Shown piece by piece: positions 27,601 through 47,549 of a stretch of DNA of 64,000 nt; the stretch's first letter is position 1, and the number at the start of each line of letters is the position of its first letter. Where the stretch lies: positions 1,397,001-1,461,000 of the forward strand of contig NC_091097.1 of the NCBI RefSeq assembly GCF_024713975.1. The letters are read 5' to 3'. Origin of the DNA: Paralichthys olivaceus. Taxonomy: Eukaryota; Chordata; Actinopteri; Pleuronectiformes; Paralichthyidae. The notes under the pieces are model-generated. The model ran no database searches. It was not told the origin of the DNA and saw only the letters and a list, made by a program, of their open reading frames with translations. The position numbers and the translations under genes were made by a program.

Positions 27601-28223
27601 GGAGACAGTGAAAGGACCTCGGTGTTGTATTCAGTTTGGTTTGATGAGCGTAGATTAAAGCTCCCAGCAGAACCACATGCACCAATCATGGACGAACTCT
27701 AACTCTCTGAGCTGTGACATATTCTGTCTGTGCAGAAACAATGGTTCGTGGTTCATCTATTCACTGCACATGTTTGTTTCCAGTGTCCCCTCTTATCTTA
27801 TCTTATCTGAGGGGAACCAGACAGTTCCGTGTGACTGTCCTTTGCATTATCACAAACTTCACCTAAAACTCGAACCTCTGCATCTGATCCCCTGATCGTA
27901 CTGTCTACATCTGGATTCCACGTGTCCCCAACATCTGGATTCCACGTGTCCCCAACATCTGGCTCCTCTCCAGCCCTTTGACATGTCGGTCACATGTCGG
28001 TCTCGTGAGTGACAGTTAATGAGGCTCACACGGGACAGTGCTACATGCTAACAGCAGCCGAGCGGCTTCGCTGACGCGAGTTCATTCTCGCAACGCAACA
28101 GTCCGACGTCAGGTGTGAAACAGGAAGTGAGTTTACCTGAGCGGTGGCGCAGCTGGAGGCGGCCGCGGGTCCGTACTCCATGCTCTGAAAGATACTGAAC
28201 ACCGAGCTGCTGCTAGCTGCCAT
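21613..28223 (-). CDS. aldh16a1: Aldehyde dehydrogenase family 16 member A1 (17 exons, 794 aa)
   Basis: ALDH16A1 is a long ALDH-fold protein with a second, partial ALDH-like half. Exons from the start: 28137-28223, 26497-26596, 26144-26270, 25902-26059, 25730-25807, 25158-25345, 24916-25074, 24675-24833, 24386-24542, 24118-24193, 23813-23918, 23374-23507, 23099-23269, 22353-22557, 22091-22276, 21888-22013, 21613-21780. These sum to 2385 nt, in frame, close to the 802 aa of the human protein. Diagnostic stretches: SMEYGP near the N-terminus, GNSVIIVPGRSTAP, ADIDSAVDGVIEAAF, GSVWVNSHSVSDP, QFVGGKACKSES at the start of the second half, and AVWYWGSAE near the end. The canonical GQxC catalytic cysteine region reads KKKKEIHWVLCVQES, without the Cys at its usual place, and the ELGG-type Glu segment is replaced by KATAGMGV. 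The protein is therefore probably a pseudoenzyme, as reported for mammalian ALDH16A1. Intron 15 has a GC donor at 22089-22090. Confidence 0.93.
22562..22582. repeat. Poly-G run in aldh16a1 intron 13
   Basis: A run of about 17 G, beside the acceptor of exon 14, where it forms a poly-C polypyrimidine tract on the coding strand. Confidence 0.8.
23587..23749. repeat. MITE-like fragment in aldh16a1 intron 11
   Basis: A 17-bp motif CCAGATAATCTTCTGAC (23587-23603) faces GTCAGGAGATTATCCGG (23733-23749), its reverse complement with two mismatches. The right arm is shared with the repeat near 2287. Related words (gagctgcgttcagacctgcg, gcatgtgtgaacgcaaag) occur in a kat7 intron near 38405-38462. This looks like a short inverted-repeat element; family unassigned. 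Confidence 0.5.
24225..24360 (+). mobile_element. LINE 3'-region fragment inside aldh16a1 intron 9
   Basis: The string 'ccaggactcgctggagggac' then 'cctgggaacgcctcgggacc' is one I recognise as the 3' coding end of an abundant fish non-LTR retrotransposon (likely RTE/Rex3-like). The fragment is truncated at both ends and fills most of a 192-bp intron (24194-24385), opposite to the gene. Family assignment is from memory. Confidence 0.5.
26597..28136. other. aldh16a1 intron 1
   Basis: A 1.5-kb intron. It holds a direct repeat of 'acatctggattccacgtgtc' (27909-27955) and a short TCTTA repeat (27793-27808). No other structure is supported. Confidence 0.6.
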
Positions 28224-28503
28224 GCTAGAGAGAGAGATCCGGGAGGAGGAGAAGCCGAGAGCGTCTGTGTGTGTGTGGGGAGGGGGGAGAGAGAGCTGCC
28301 GTGAAGCTAACTCAGTTAGCCACAGGAGCTAACGCACAGAGTGCAGAGAGGACAGAGGTCTCACAGCGACGCAAAAATAAGTTCCTCCTACTCTGTCGGA
28401 GACTAGTGCAGAGCGAGAGGCTTCACTCCTCCGTACTTCCTGTGTGCTTTTATTTTCAGCCCTTTATTTCTCTCTCTCTCTCACACACACTCACACACAC
28501 TCA

Positions 28504-28550
<47 letters not shown>

Positions 28551-29626
28551 ATCACAGAAACAACAGATAATAGAAATGAATAAGATTTATCTACAATAAA
28601 ATAAAAGGGTACAAATCAGCTCATCAATTTGCAAACATTCATAGTTTTTACAGCTGGGAAATAAAGTGTTGAATAAAACACGTGTCTGATATCATTCAAA
28701 CTTTTACAGAAAAATATCACATCGTTCACAGTCTTGTGTCTTGAGTCTACACTGGATGTTTATTGTATTATGGGTAATATATATATAAATATATATATAA
28801 TCCTAATAATAACTGCATTAGTATCATTATTATAACTTTATTATATTTTAAAACACAAGGTGCTTTACAAGTTAATGACAATTGAAGGCAAAAAGCAGTA
28901 CAATTTAAAGCCATTTGAAGATCACACAGCAAAGGTTTCAAGTTGTATTTGTCGTATGCAAGTCAACACGGGGTCAACAGTACAATGAAAAGTGTTGGAC
29001 AAGAAGAAACAGATCAGCAGTGAAATAGTTCAATTAAAAGAAAAGCAAAGTAGGAAGTGCTCACTGTAAAAAAAAGTCAAATACAACACAAAACTACACA
29101 CATTCAAACTGTAACTGTACAGAGTGTGTGTATGAATAGTCAACAGAGCACAGACACCACAATAAAAAATGTTCAAGCTGAGAAAACTGTAAAAACGAGA
29201 TAAAATAAAGCAAGAATATTTAAAATAGACGATAAATTCAGAACTAGAAGGAAGCACGTCTGGAAAATGAGTCTGGAAAACGAGTACTTGCTCTGAACAG
29301 CTGACTGGATGGTGGTTTAGAGCCTTTGTACCATTATGACGAGTCAATCATTTTAATTCTGTGTTATGTTCATGATTTTAAATGTCTGAACCCCACAGAG
29401 CCGCGTGTTCCACCCGGAGGCATTTAGTCGACGCACCTGAAGAACGACCGGGTTGCGCGGTGCACACCAGGAAGTGCGAAGAAACAGATGTGTCTTGTTT
29501 CCCAGCTCAGTTCTCTCATGTCTGCGGATTTCTCCTTTTTACTCTCGATCCCTCCCGAGACAACTCGCTCCTAGAAGACGGACCCACGAGCCTCCAGAGG
29601 AGACGAGGCCCCGCGTTTTTAAAAAC
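28224..29626. promoter_or_regulatory. Divergent promoter interval between aldh16a1 and kat7
   Basis: The two start codons are 1.4 kb apart in head-to-head orientation. The interval holds a long (CA)n tract (28481-28548), an AT-rich middle with a probable interspersed-repeat piece at 28840-29015 (aaggtgctttacaagttaat), and GC-richer sequence next to kat7 (29390-29625). Promoter elements are not individually resolved. Confidence 0.4.
28840..29015. repeat. Probable retroposon-derived fragment
   Basis: Words such as 'acacaaggtgctttacaagt' and 'tcaacagtacaatgaaaagt' resemble 3' ends of abundant fish retroposons. Assignment is from memory and weak. Confidence 0.35.
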
Positions 29627-39843
<10,217 letters not shown>

Positions 39844-40958
39844 AGAAGCTTCACACCTTGACACACGCACACAGTCCGATCCTCCGCTGTCCGCTGGCAT
39901 GCTCACACACCCTGAGACTAAACCCTCACACGCACTCTTGTACAAAAAGCTTTCAGCAGCTGCAGTCGTCCACGTTTACTCTGAGTTCAAGCAGCCGCTG
40001 ACAAATCATTTCAAAAAGAAGCACAGTTTGTTTTTAAACTGGAAAAACTGGAACATCCAAGAAATCGAATTCTTATAGGCAAAACAAAAATAATATATAT
40101 ATGTATGTATATAGAACCCAAACAGGAGAGTTAATGGTTAAAAAAATAAATATCAGATTACTCTTGTGAGAGTCACACTTTCGATTTACTTGATGCAAAG
40201 TATTTGAAGACAAACTGCAGCCTCTCGGTTCTCGTACGTGCACGTGCAAACATCTGGATGTTAAATGAAGGCAGGGAACGAAGTCGTTATTTAAAAAATG
40301 AGCTATTTCAGTTTTTAAGTTGTCTCTCGAATTGTAATTTAATTCGATCATTCATATATTTTATTTATGAGACGGAGTTAAACTCGTCATAATAAACTGC
40401 GATTGATTGTCCAGCGATGCAGGAATAAATTCTGGTCCCATCGTGGTGAAGCAACGGGCCGCAGATGTGACGTCAGTCCACGCTGGTATCTCCTCGGCCT
40501 CGTTCGTCACGAGATAAGTGAAAGTAATTGTGCGTCGTTAGCGCAGCTCCTCCCGGACACTTCATCAGCACGGACCGCCAGACGCACCCGCTAATCCAAT
40601 CTCCGACCGCCGCCGCTGACGCAGACCAGCTGGATGTGATTAAACCGAACAGGACCCGGGTTCAGGATCCATCCGGTTCTGAAGAGTAGGAACCAGCACC
40701 TGGATTCATCGTCCGGGTCGCGTGAAATGAACAGACAGTTCCCAGGCAGAGTGAGATTAGAACGAAGCTCAGTAAAACCTGAACTATATCGGTTTTTGTT
40801 TTTTTTAATTGTTTGTTGACATGTTTTAAAAAGAGCGGAGATGGAATCAGACCAGAGCGAACAGCGGCTGTTTGGATTCAGAGCGAGTGAATTCTGTCCC
40901 GTATTTAACCGAGCTCCGTCGTCACTTCACCAGGGAGCTATAGCTGCCATTGGCCCTG

Positions 40959-41101
40959 TTCGGTCCTGGTGTCACCGCAGGTTCGGTCCGGGTGTCACCG
41001 CAGGTTCGGTCCTGGTGTCACCGCAGGTGTCACCGCAGGTTCGGTCCTGGTGTCACCGCAGGTTCGGTCCTGGTGTCACCGCAGGTTCGGTCCTGGTGTC
41101 G
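40959..41101. repeat. 23-bp minisatellite (GTTCGGTCCTGGTGTCACCGCAG)n
   Basis: About six tandem units, one truncated to 12 bp. Open reading frames across it are only translations of the 23-bp repeat in successive frames. Confidence 0.9.
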
Positions 41102-41572
41102 TTATGTTCTGTCAGCCAAGAGGAATCTCTCACGTCGACCTCGTTCAAGTTCTCAAACATATTTTACACTTTTTCTACCTCTGAGGTTTTACCACTGTAT
41201 AAAAGCTCCGACGGCCCATTTCTACCCTTTTTTTTTTATTATTGTGTGTTAATGTGAAAAATATTTAGCAACCTTTTTTTCTTTTTTTTTTTGGATTAGA
41301 TTTTTAAAAAATAAGAAAAGTTATTTATATTCTTAAAACGAGACATTAACTGCGTAGAACGTACAGTAACAGACCAAGTCTGGAGGAGGAGTGAAACCTC
41401 TGCAGCTTCCTTGTGAATAGAAATATTTATTTAAAGTTTCTATGTAGATTTGAATGTGTTTTACAGAACTTACAGGAAAATACGACCACAGTCATTTTCA
41501 TTTCAGACGTCAATCTGTTATCAGAGGGGATGAATCAAAACTTTTGCACATTGTCACTATTTGTTAACGCCA

Positions 41573-41574
<2 letters not shown>

Positions 41575-41664
<90 letters not shown>
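41575..41664. repeat. Long (CA)n microsatellite
   Basis: About 88 bp of uninterrupted CA repeats downstream of kat7. Confidence 0.95.
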
Positions 41665-41667
<3 letters not shown>

Positions 41668-41908
41668 GCTGCTGCAAGAGGAAACACAGCTTCCTGTTTG
41701 ACCCGTGCTCTGCAGCTCGTGTGCTATTGTCTGTTTTTTTTTTAAGTGTTTTGCTGATTAAATTTTAATAAATATCCACGTGATGGATTTTAATTCCACG
41801 TGTTCATCTTCTAGTTCTCGTGAACGTTCTGGGGAAACACTCAGAGTGAAATGAGAAGCTTTAAGTTCGGCTCCAGCTCATGAGCCTGAACCCTGCGAGA
41901 GTGGAAGC

Positions 41909-41990
41909 GTGTGCACGGTGGCTCGGTGAGAGCGTGTGCACGGTGGCTCGGTGAGAGCGTGTGCACGGTGGCTCGGTGAGAGCGTGTGGA
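41909..41990. repeat. 25-bp tandem repeat (about 3.3 copies)
   Basis: Unit GTGTGCACGGTGGCTCGGTGAGAGC repeated with no visible mismatch. Confidence 0.9.
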
Positions 41991-42545
41991 TTTCCCCAGA
42001 TTGTCAGAACGGGTCCTTTAAAGGCGCGCGATGCTCCGACAGCACGTGGCTGTGAAATTGAAGGTGTGTATCCGACGACGTCAGATCGAATCAGCTTCTT
42101 TCCCGTGATGCCTTTCACCTTCTGTATCTTCAGTGTCACAATTTCGAACATGGACGAATCTTTTTCTGTCACGAACCGATTTGTTTTTTGTTCTGTTGCC
42201 TTCAGATATTTGGTTTTTTTTTTTCTCCGTGTCTTATTTTCTTGTTCTTCGTTGTTGAACCTGTTCCTGTTTTTTTTAGTTTTGGGTCTCACACGAAGAT
42301 TAAGAGTCACTGACTTCCAATCTAAATCTCAACAGTTTCAGATCCTTTCTGTTCTCAATAAACCTCTGAAATGTGCCACTGAGCAAAAGTTTGTTTACAG
42401 GAAAGTGCACTTCATTTTTTTAAGGGATTTCAAAGTAAAAGCCTGTTGTTAAACACAGCCTCCTGATGATAATGTTCTAAATGTGTCTGCGGGAATTTCT
42501 TTCTTTGCTGAGTTAACGTTGTGTTTCGCTGTCGGTGCCTCTAGC

Positions 42546-42718
42546 TCCGTCATCTTCAGAGGAAACCCGTCTGTTTCTGTTTCTCGTCCTGTCGCCTCGG
42601 TGTCGTCCTCTGTGCCAGTGGCAGCTATAGACCGACACGTTCAGAGCGCGTCGCTCATCATTAACGATCTGAACAGTCTCAGTGACTCGCTGGAGTCACT
42701 CCATCACTTTCCGTAGGC
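42546..42718 (+). other. Candidate orphan terminal exon
   Basis: A pyrimidine-containing tract and acceptor (GTGCCTCTAG) open a frame that ends SLIINDLNSLSDSLESLHHFP just before TAG. The composition is protein-like, with none of the simple-repeat character of other frames. AATAAA follows at about 42851 with GT-rich sequence after it. The frame needs a phase-2 join, which does not match kat7 exon 14 (phase 0). I recognise no family and see no partner exons, so this may be chance. Confidence 0.2.
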
Positions 42719-43669
42719 CGGCGAGCTGTCGTAGAACCGCTACCTAATTAAATGATGCACACAAAGCAGCGACACACTAAAGTAGCGCGGCATCGATGTG
42801 TAGCTCAGTTGTGGTTTTTGTATTTGCTTCTGCCCGTTAACTTCCTCTTCAATAAACACAAATGGTGATCTTTGCCCGATGTGTTGTTTGTGTTCTGACC
42901 GTGAAGAGGATCGTCTCTGTGATTAACTAACTAAGTAACTTTGCTGAGGTTATATTTATTATAAGTGTAATCCTCTTTTTAATCTGCACCATAGCTGCAG
43001 TTCCACGAACTTCACATCTTTGCATCAGTTTGATAAATGTTCTGTCATCAGAGTGTTGAAGCTGCCGAGGTTCATTTTCTGTACAATATAAAAAGATGAT
43101 AATTAAACTGAAGAGTTTGAAAGTCAAGAAAATACAGATTTAAGTGAACGAACTGATTTGAAGCTTCGTGAGCTTTATTTTGTACTTTTCAAAAACTGGT
43201 TTCAGATCTGCCGGTAATTCAAAAATGCAGCAGAAGAGATTCACACACGCGGAATAAAGACACACTGAGTTCACGTCTTCAGCTTTAATGAGTTTGAAAT
43301 GAAACAAGCGATCGGCCCTGAGAAGACACAAGGCTTACACGTACACATTTTTAAATATTAGTGATGGTGTTGATTATAATGGTTGGGCGATGGTCCTCGT
43401 GGTTTTTCAGCAGCTTTTAATCGATTTCGAGTCCATTGCAGCAGATGTTGAGGACATCTGTCCCGCTCAGAGTGGGTTATACTCGACAGTCCGTCCTGTT
43501 GCTCAGCAACGTGCGACTGTATCGGACGTTGTAGTTGAATCAGAGGTGGGATTATGGATCAGGGGATTTTTTTTTTCTTCTTCCATCTTTAATAAGATTC
43601 AGATTTCCACTCATCTTCCACATCTGGAAAACAGAGAGAGACGATGAGATTGTTTAAATAACAGGTAAC

Positions 43670-43675
43670 TTTATT
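43670..43675 (-). promoter_or_regulatory. Polyadenylation signal of tac4
   Basis: AATAAA on the minus strand, 173 bp after the tac4 stop codon. Confidence 0.6.
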
Positions 43676-43847
43676 TTACAGCTTTCGAGACATTGAAAGA
43701 CAATATGTCATAAATAAACATGAATAGTTAAAGTAAAATCGAGCTTTGAAAGTAGATTCAGAGACGCAAACACTTCAATACAACACAAGTTTCGATAAAA
43801 AGTAAAAAGCAGGTTTGATTTCAGATACAAATGCAATCAAATCAAAA

Positions 43848-45109
43848 TCAAATCCTGCTCAAGGATTCATCACCTTCTGCTCCTAAACTCCTTCTGCCCA
43901 TGAGTCCAACGAACATCTCCCCTTTGTTTCCTGCCGACACAAACACAGACACTGATGGAGCAGATATTCTAAAACACAGCAACCGACACTGACGACGTTC
44001 TACTGGTGGAATCACACTCACTCTTCCTGCCCAGTCTTACGGGTTGAGATGTTCCTGAGATGGAAGACATCGTTGAGAACAGGAGATAAACAGGAAATAT
44101 TAAAATCACGAAAAAAAACAAACAATAAATCAACTATAAAAGTACAAAATGTGTTTGTTTGTTTACCTGAGCTTCTTCCCATCAGGCCGTGGAACTGCTG
44201 CGATTTGGATCTCTTGAGAAGGTCTGCCAGCCGAATGCTGATCCCCCTCTCTAGTGGGTAGCCCTGCACACACACGCACACGCACACACACACACACACA
44301 CACTGTGATATTCCTACTTCAAACATCCAGTCCCTGCTTCCTGTTCCACCGTGAGACTTGAAACTGAAGCTGAGGGATGTTTATCCCACAGGTCAGAACT
44401 CTTTATATTTTATATTTTATATTTACCTGTCAACTCAGATCACTTCACGTTTTATAACCTTCAACCACTGCGTCGTCACTCTCCCTTCTTTAACAAACAC
44501 GGTTTTCATTTGTTTTGGTTTTTTTTTTAATTTTGCAGATGTGTAACACAGGATGTGACAGAGGCCATTATTATAGTAATGAGAATTAATACTATGCTCT
44601 GTCCTGACGCCGGCTGTCGGCTGCGCTACAACCCTCAGAGTAAGACGTGTGTGTGAGTGTTTGTGAGCACACGGAGGGTGAAGGGTTTCTCCTGTCTCAC
44701 TGTGTAGGTGTCGTTTATGTCCTCAGTTCAGAGTTGTGTGTGCGACCTAGTGTGCGTTCGATCTGTCGCCGCACAGCTGCACATTTCTCATCTCCAACAG
44801 CTCGTGTAACTCATCATGGACGAAATGTTTCCTTTTATAACCTAATTATAAAAGATCTCGAGCTTCTGGCTCTGAGGACAGAGGAAATTATTTACGACAA
44901 TTTTATACAAAGAGAAAACAAATCACGGAGTAAAGTGAGTTTTTCTCTGATTCATGATTTAATTCACTTTAGTTTCAGTGGGTGCAGTTCCATCACTCGG
45001 CCACTAGGCAGTGCAGGCTGTGTCTGTGAGGAGCTCTCCGTGGTGCTGAAGTGTGAAACAGAACTCTACAACAATCCTCCGTCTGTACATACTCAAAGTA
45101 GTATTTATA

Positions 45110-45157
<48 letters not shown>

Positions 45158-45389
45158 TATAAAACTGCTTTTTCTCAGTTTCCTTTAGAAAAACAATACA
45201 TGAAGAAAAATGAATTAATCTTTTACTAAAACATTTTTCGGAGGATGATTTTTTATTTTTTACCTGCCAGTTGTCCACAGTCAGGATCTCTCCGTCCTCC
45301 TCCTGGCTGGGGAGCGGCGTCCCCAGTGTCCCGAAGACCTGCACGAACACGACCACCAGCAGCACAACCACAAACTTCAGAGCTTCCAT
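43848..45389 (-). CDS. tac4: Tachykinin 4 precursor (preprotachykinin-C/hemokinin-like), 112 aa
   Basis: This is the precursor of secreted amidated tachykinins that act on NK receptors. Exons: 45264-45389, 44167-44263, 44022-44054, 43848-43930; 339 nt, in frame. The signal peptide is MEALKFVVVLLVVVFVQVFG. Two peptides each end in the tachykinin core FXGLM followed by Gly for amidation and a basic site. The first lies after KR: SKSQQFHGLM then GR. The second lies after RKR: NKGEMFVGLM then GRR. Gene order next to kat7 matches human KAT7-TAC4, which separates this gene from TAC1 and TAC3. The first peptide has His at the variable core position rather than the usual Phe, Tyr, Val or Ile. The ATG at 45387-45389 is the first in frame before the signal peptide; the open frame extends further upstream but without an ATG. 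Confidence 0.92.
44267..44302. repeat. (CA)n microsatellite beside tac4 exon 2 acceptor
   Basis: A CA/CG-CA tract starts within a few bases of the tac4 exon 2 acceptor and so replaces a normal polypyrimidine tract (GTGTGTGTGCAG on the coding strand). Confidence 0.85.
45106..45160. repeat. (TA)n tract in tac4 intron 1
   Basis: About 50 bp of TA dinucleotides with small interruptions. It is nearly palindromic. Confidence 0.85.
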
Positions 45390-46130
45390 CGTCGTCCCGA
45401 GGTTCTCGCGAGTCAAAGTGGCCAAAGACGGTCAAGGAGAAGCTTCCTGAGTCGGACGCATACAGGAGGCAAATAACTTCAGGACCAGAACAACATGTGT
45501 TTTCTCCTGCACTCGCTTGTGCGTTTGCTCCGGAGTGAAGGTCCCTGTTGACTCTTTTAAAACCAGCCCCTGCTCGCTCCTCCCTCCACCCTCCAGTGTT
45601 ACAATCCTGCAGTTCAGACTCTTCGTGTGACTCAGACGTGATGTGCGTAGACACTGAGTAAACTCTGTCTGTCTAAAGCCAACTGAGCTCGTCCCAAACT
45701 GGGAACGACGGCTGTGTTGATGAGTTTCCTTCAGAATATGAAATGAGTGAACAGAGTGGAGCTGACAACACTGTGTGTTTTACCAGGTCAGTGAACAAGT
45801 AAGGAAGAAAAAGGCCACAGGCGACGACAGGACCTGTTTTATTTTCACTGTCACGTCTCCAGCTCCTCCGTCAGAGCAGAAGCAGATCGCTGTCGTGTTC
45901 TGTGTCGCCTTTCTGGCTCGTGTCACCTTCTCCAGGTGCGATTAGATTTTCAGCTCTGTTTGTGTTCATGAATGTCTCGGCGGGTGGGACCGCGCACAGC
46001 CCCGTGATGAATTTATGTTTTGAACGGCCACTGCAGCAGCAGCCTTCGACGAGAATTCAATTCTCTCCCTCTGTCTGTAAGCAACACAGAAGAATCCTTC
46101 TGACACATCCTACAGATCATGATGAACTGG
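45390..46130. other. tac4 5' flank
   Basis: The 5' UTR/promoter of tac4 should lie here. No TATA box or other element can be assigned with confidence. Confidence 0.35.
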
Positions 46131-46131
46131 G

Positions 46132-46262
46132 AGTACGGTGGTGCACTGGTTAGCCCTCACAGCAAGAAGGTTTGAATCCCGGCAGGGTTTAATACGTGGA
46201 GTTCTCTCTGCGTGCTCCAGCTTCCTAAGACATGCAGGTTGGGTTGAGGTTAATCTGAATCC
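46132..46262 (+). mobile_element. tRNA-related SINE-like element, copy 1
   Basis: Reads GGTGGTGCACTGGTTAGCCC ... AAGAAGGTTTGAATCCCGGC ... CTTCCTAAGACATGCAGGTT. The first segment resembles a Pol III A box and the GGTTTGAATCC a B box. The string order matches a very common fish short repeat I know from memory. Confidence 0.6.
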
Positions 46263-46834
46263 TTCAATTGACTTTAGTTCTCAACTCATTCATCCATTTG
46301 GAGCTAAACAGTCATGATGAGAACAAACTGCAGCAACCTCCTCGCTGTGAGGTGAAGGTGCTGATGCTAATGTGCTAACGTGCTAACATGATGAACACCT
46401 CATACTGTCCTCTGTCTTCTTCATGATGTTATGAGCTCAAAGTTGTTGATGATGATGATGATCTTCTCTTCTCAATAGATCCTGATTGTCAAAGGAGGCT
46501 GATTACATTCGATGCTTCTTCAGAGGAGCTGCTATTAAAACAACCGGCCGCCGTCATTAGAGTGAAGTGACGGACGCCACAGTATAAAGGTGAGTGATTG
46601 AAGGTCACCAGGCGGGTGGAGGAGAAATGAAACACTTCAGACCAGACGTATATTTCTCATTTAAATAGATTTATTGATAACGTGTAGTTATAATTCAACT
46701 ATCATGATCAAATCAGCTGCATTTGAAACTCAGAGGAAGAAACTCCAGTGACGTGTGCAGGATAAAGGTCTCACTTTGAGACTGATGCATTATGGGTAGT
46801 GGTCTTTCTACAACACGGTACAAAGATAAGCTGA

Positions 46835-46937
46835 GTGAGACCTCAGAGCAAGAAGGTTCCTGGTTTGAATCCTGGTCTCCAGGTCTCTCGATGTGGATGT
46901 TTTCTCCAGCTTCCTCCCAAAGTCCAAAGACGATACA
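46835..46937 (+). mobile_element. tRNA-related SINE-like element, copy 2 (5' decayed)
   Basis: Shares AGCAAGAAGGTTCCTGGTTT, GAATCCTGG and CTCCAGCTTCCTCCCAAAGT with copy 1. It lacks the A-box part. Confidence 0.55.
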
Positions 46938-47398
46938 GAGGACGTGTCACCTTTGTCCAACATAAACAACTTTTAACAACTTTTTTCTGCCTTTTCATTC
47001 AGCAGGAAACACAAAGTTTTACATCCGTCCCTAAGTTCTGCTTTGGAACTATTGAGAACGTTATCTGTCCCTCGTTTGTCTCGCTCACCCACACAACATA
47101 CAGATGCGGGACACTTCTGGTCTTCTTGTGACCAGGGACAAAATGTATATGAGCCCTTAAGTGGCCCACGTGGTAAATGGTGATTACGGAGACCACCCGC
47201 CTCGACATGACGCTGGACGGCCGCTCGGTTCACAGAACAAATCCCCAAGTCATTACCTCAGTTATGTTTAACCGCTCCACCGTGATGATCAAGTGACTCA
47301 CATAATTGTTGAAGGGAACAGAAGTCACTTGAAGTCCGTCCGTCATCTAAACCGCTGGAGTTGGACGAGTCGTCTGCATCACAGGGACACAAACAACA

Positions 47399-47545
47399 TT
47401 CACGGTCAATTTAGATTCCCCAGTGAACCAAGGGACTGTGGGAGGGAACCCAGGGAGAACATCCACACAGAAAGGGCCCTGGACGAACCGGGATTTGAAC
47501 CGGAACCTTCTTGCTGTGACCATCGCACCATTCTTTTTCAAAGGG
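47399..47545 (-). mobile_element. tRNA-related SINE-like element, copy 3
   Basis: The same family in reverse: GGAACCTTCTTGCTGTGACC, TGGGAGGGAACCCAGGGAGA and ACGGTCAATTTAGATTCCCC are reverse-complement landmarks of the family. It is the longest of the three copies at its 3' side. Confidence 0.6.
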
Positions 47546-47549
47546 GCAG

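Larger units (their letters stand above)
39844..42480. other. kat7 3' UTR and downstream spacer
   Basis: AATAAA-type signals occur at about 40391 and 41767-41772; which one is used cannot be told. The stretch also holds two minisatellites and a long (CA)n tract, listed separately. Confidence 0.45.

Noticed and set aside
40841-41257. Three overlapping open frames with repeated RSW/TAGS motifs
   Set aside because: All come from the 23-bp minisatellite, whose length is not a multiple of three and so repeats the same peptide in shifting frames.
45390-45425. Twelve extra in-frame codons upstream of the tac4 ATG
   Set aside because: The upstream frame has no ATG start, and the signal peptide begins well at 45389.
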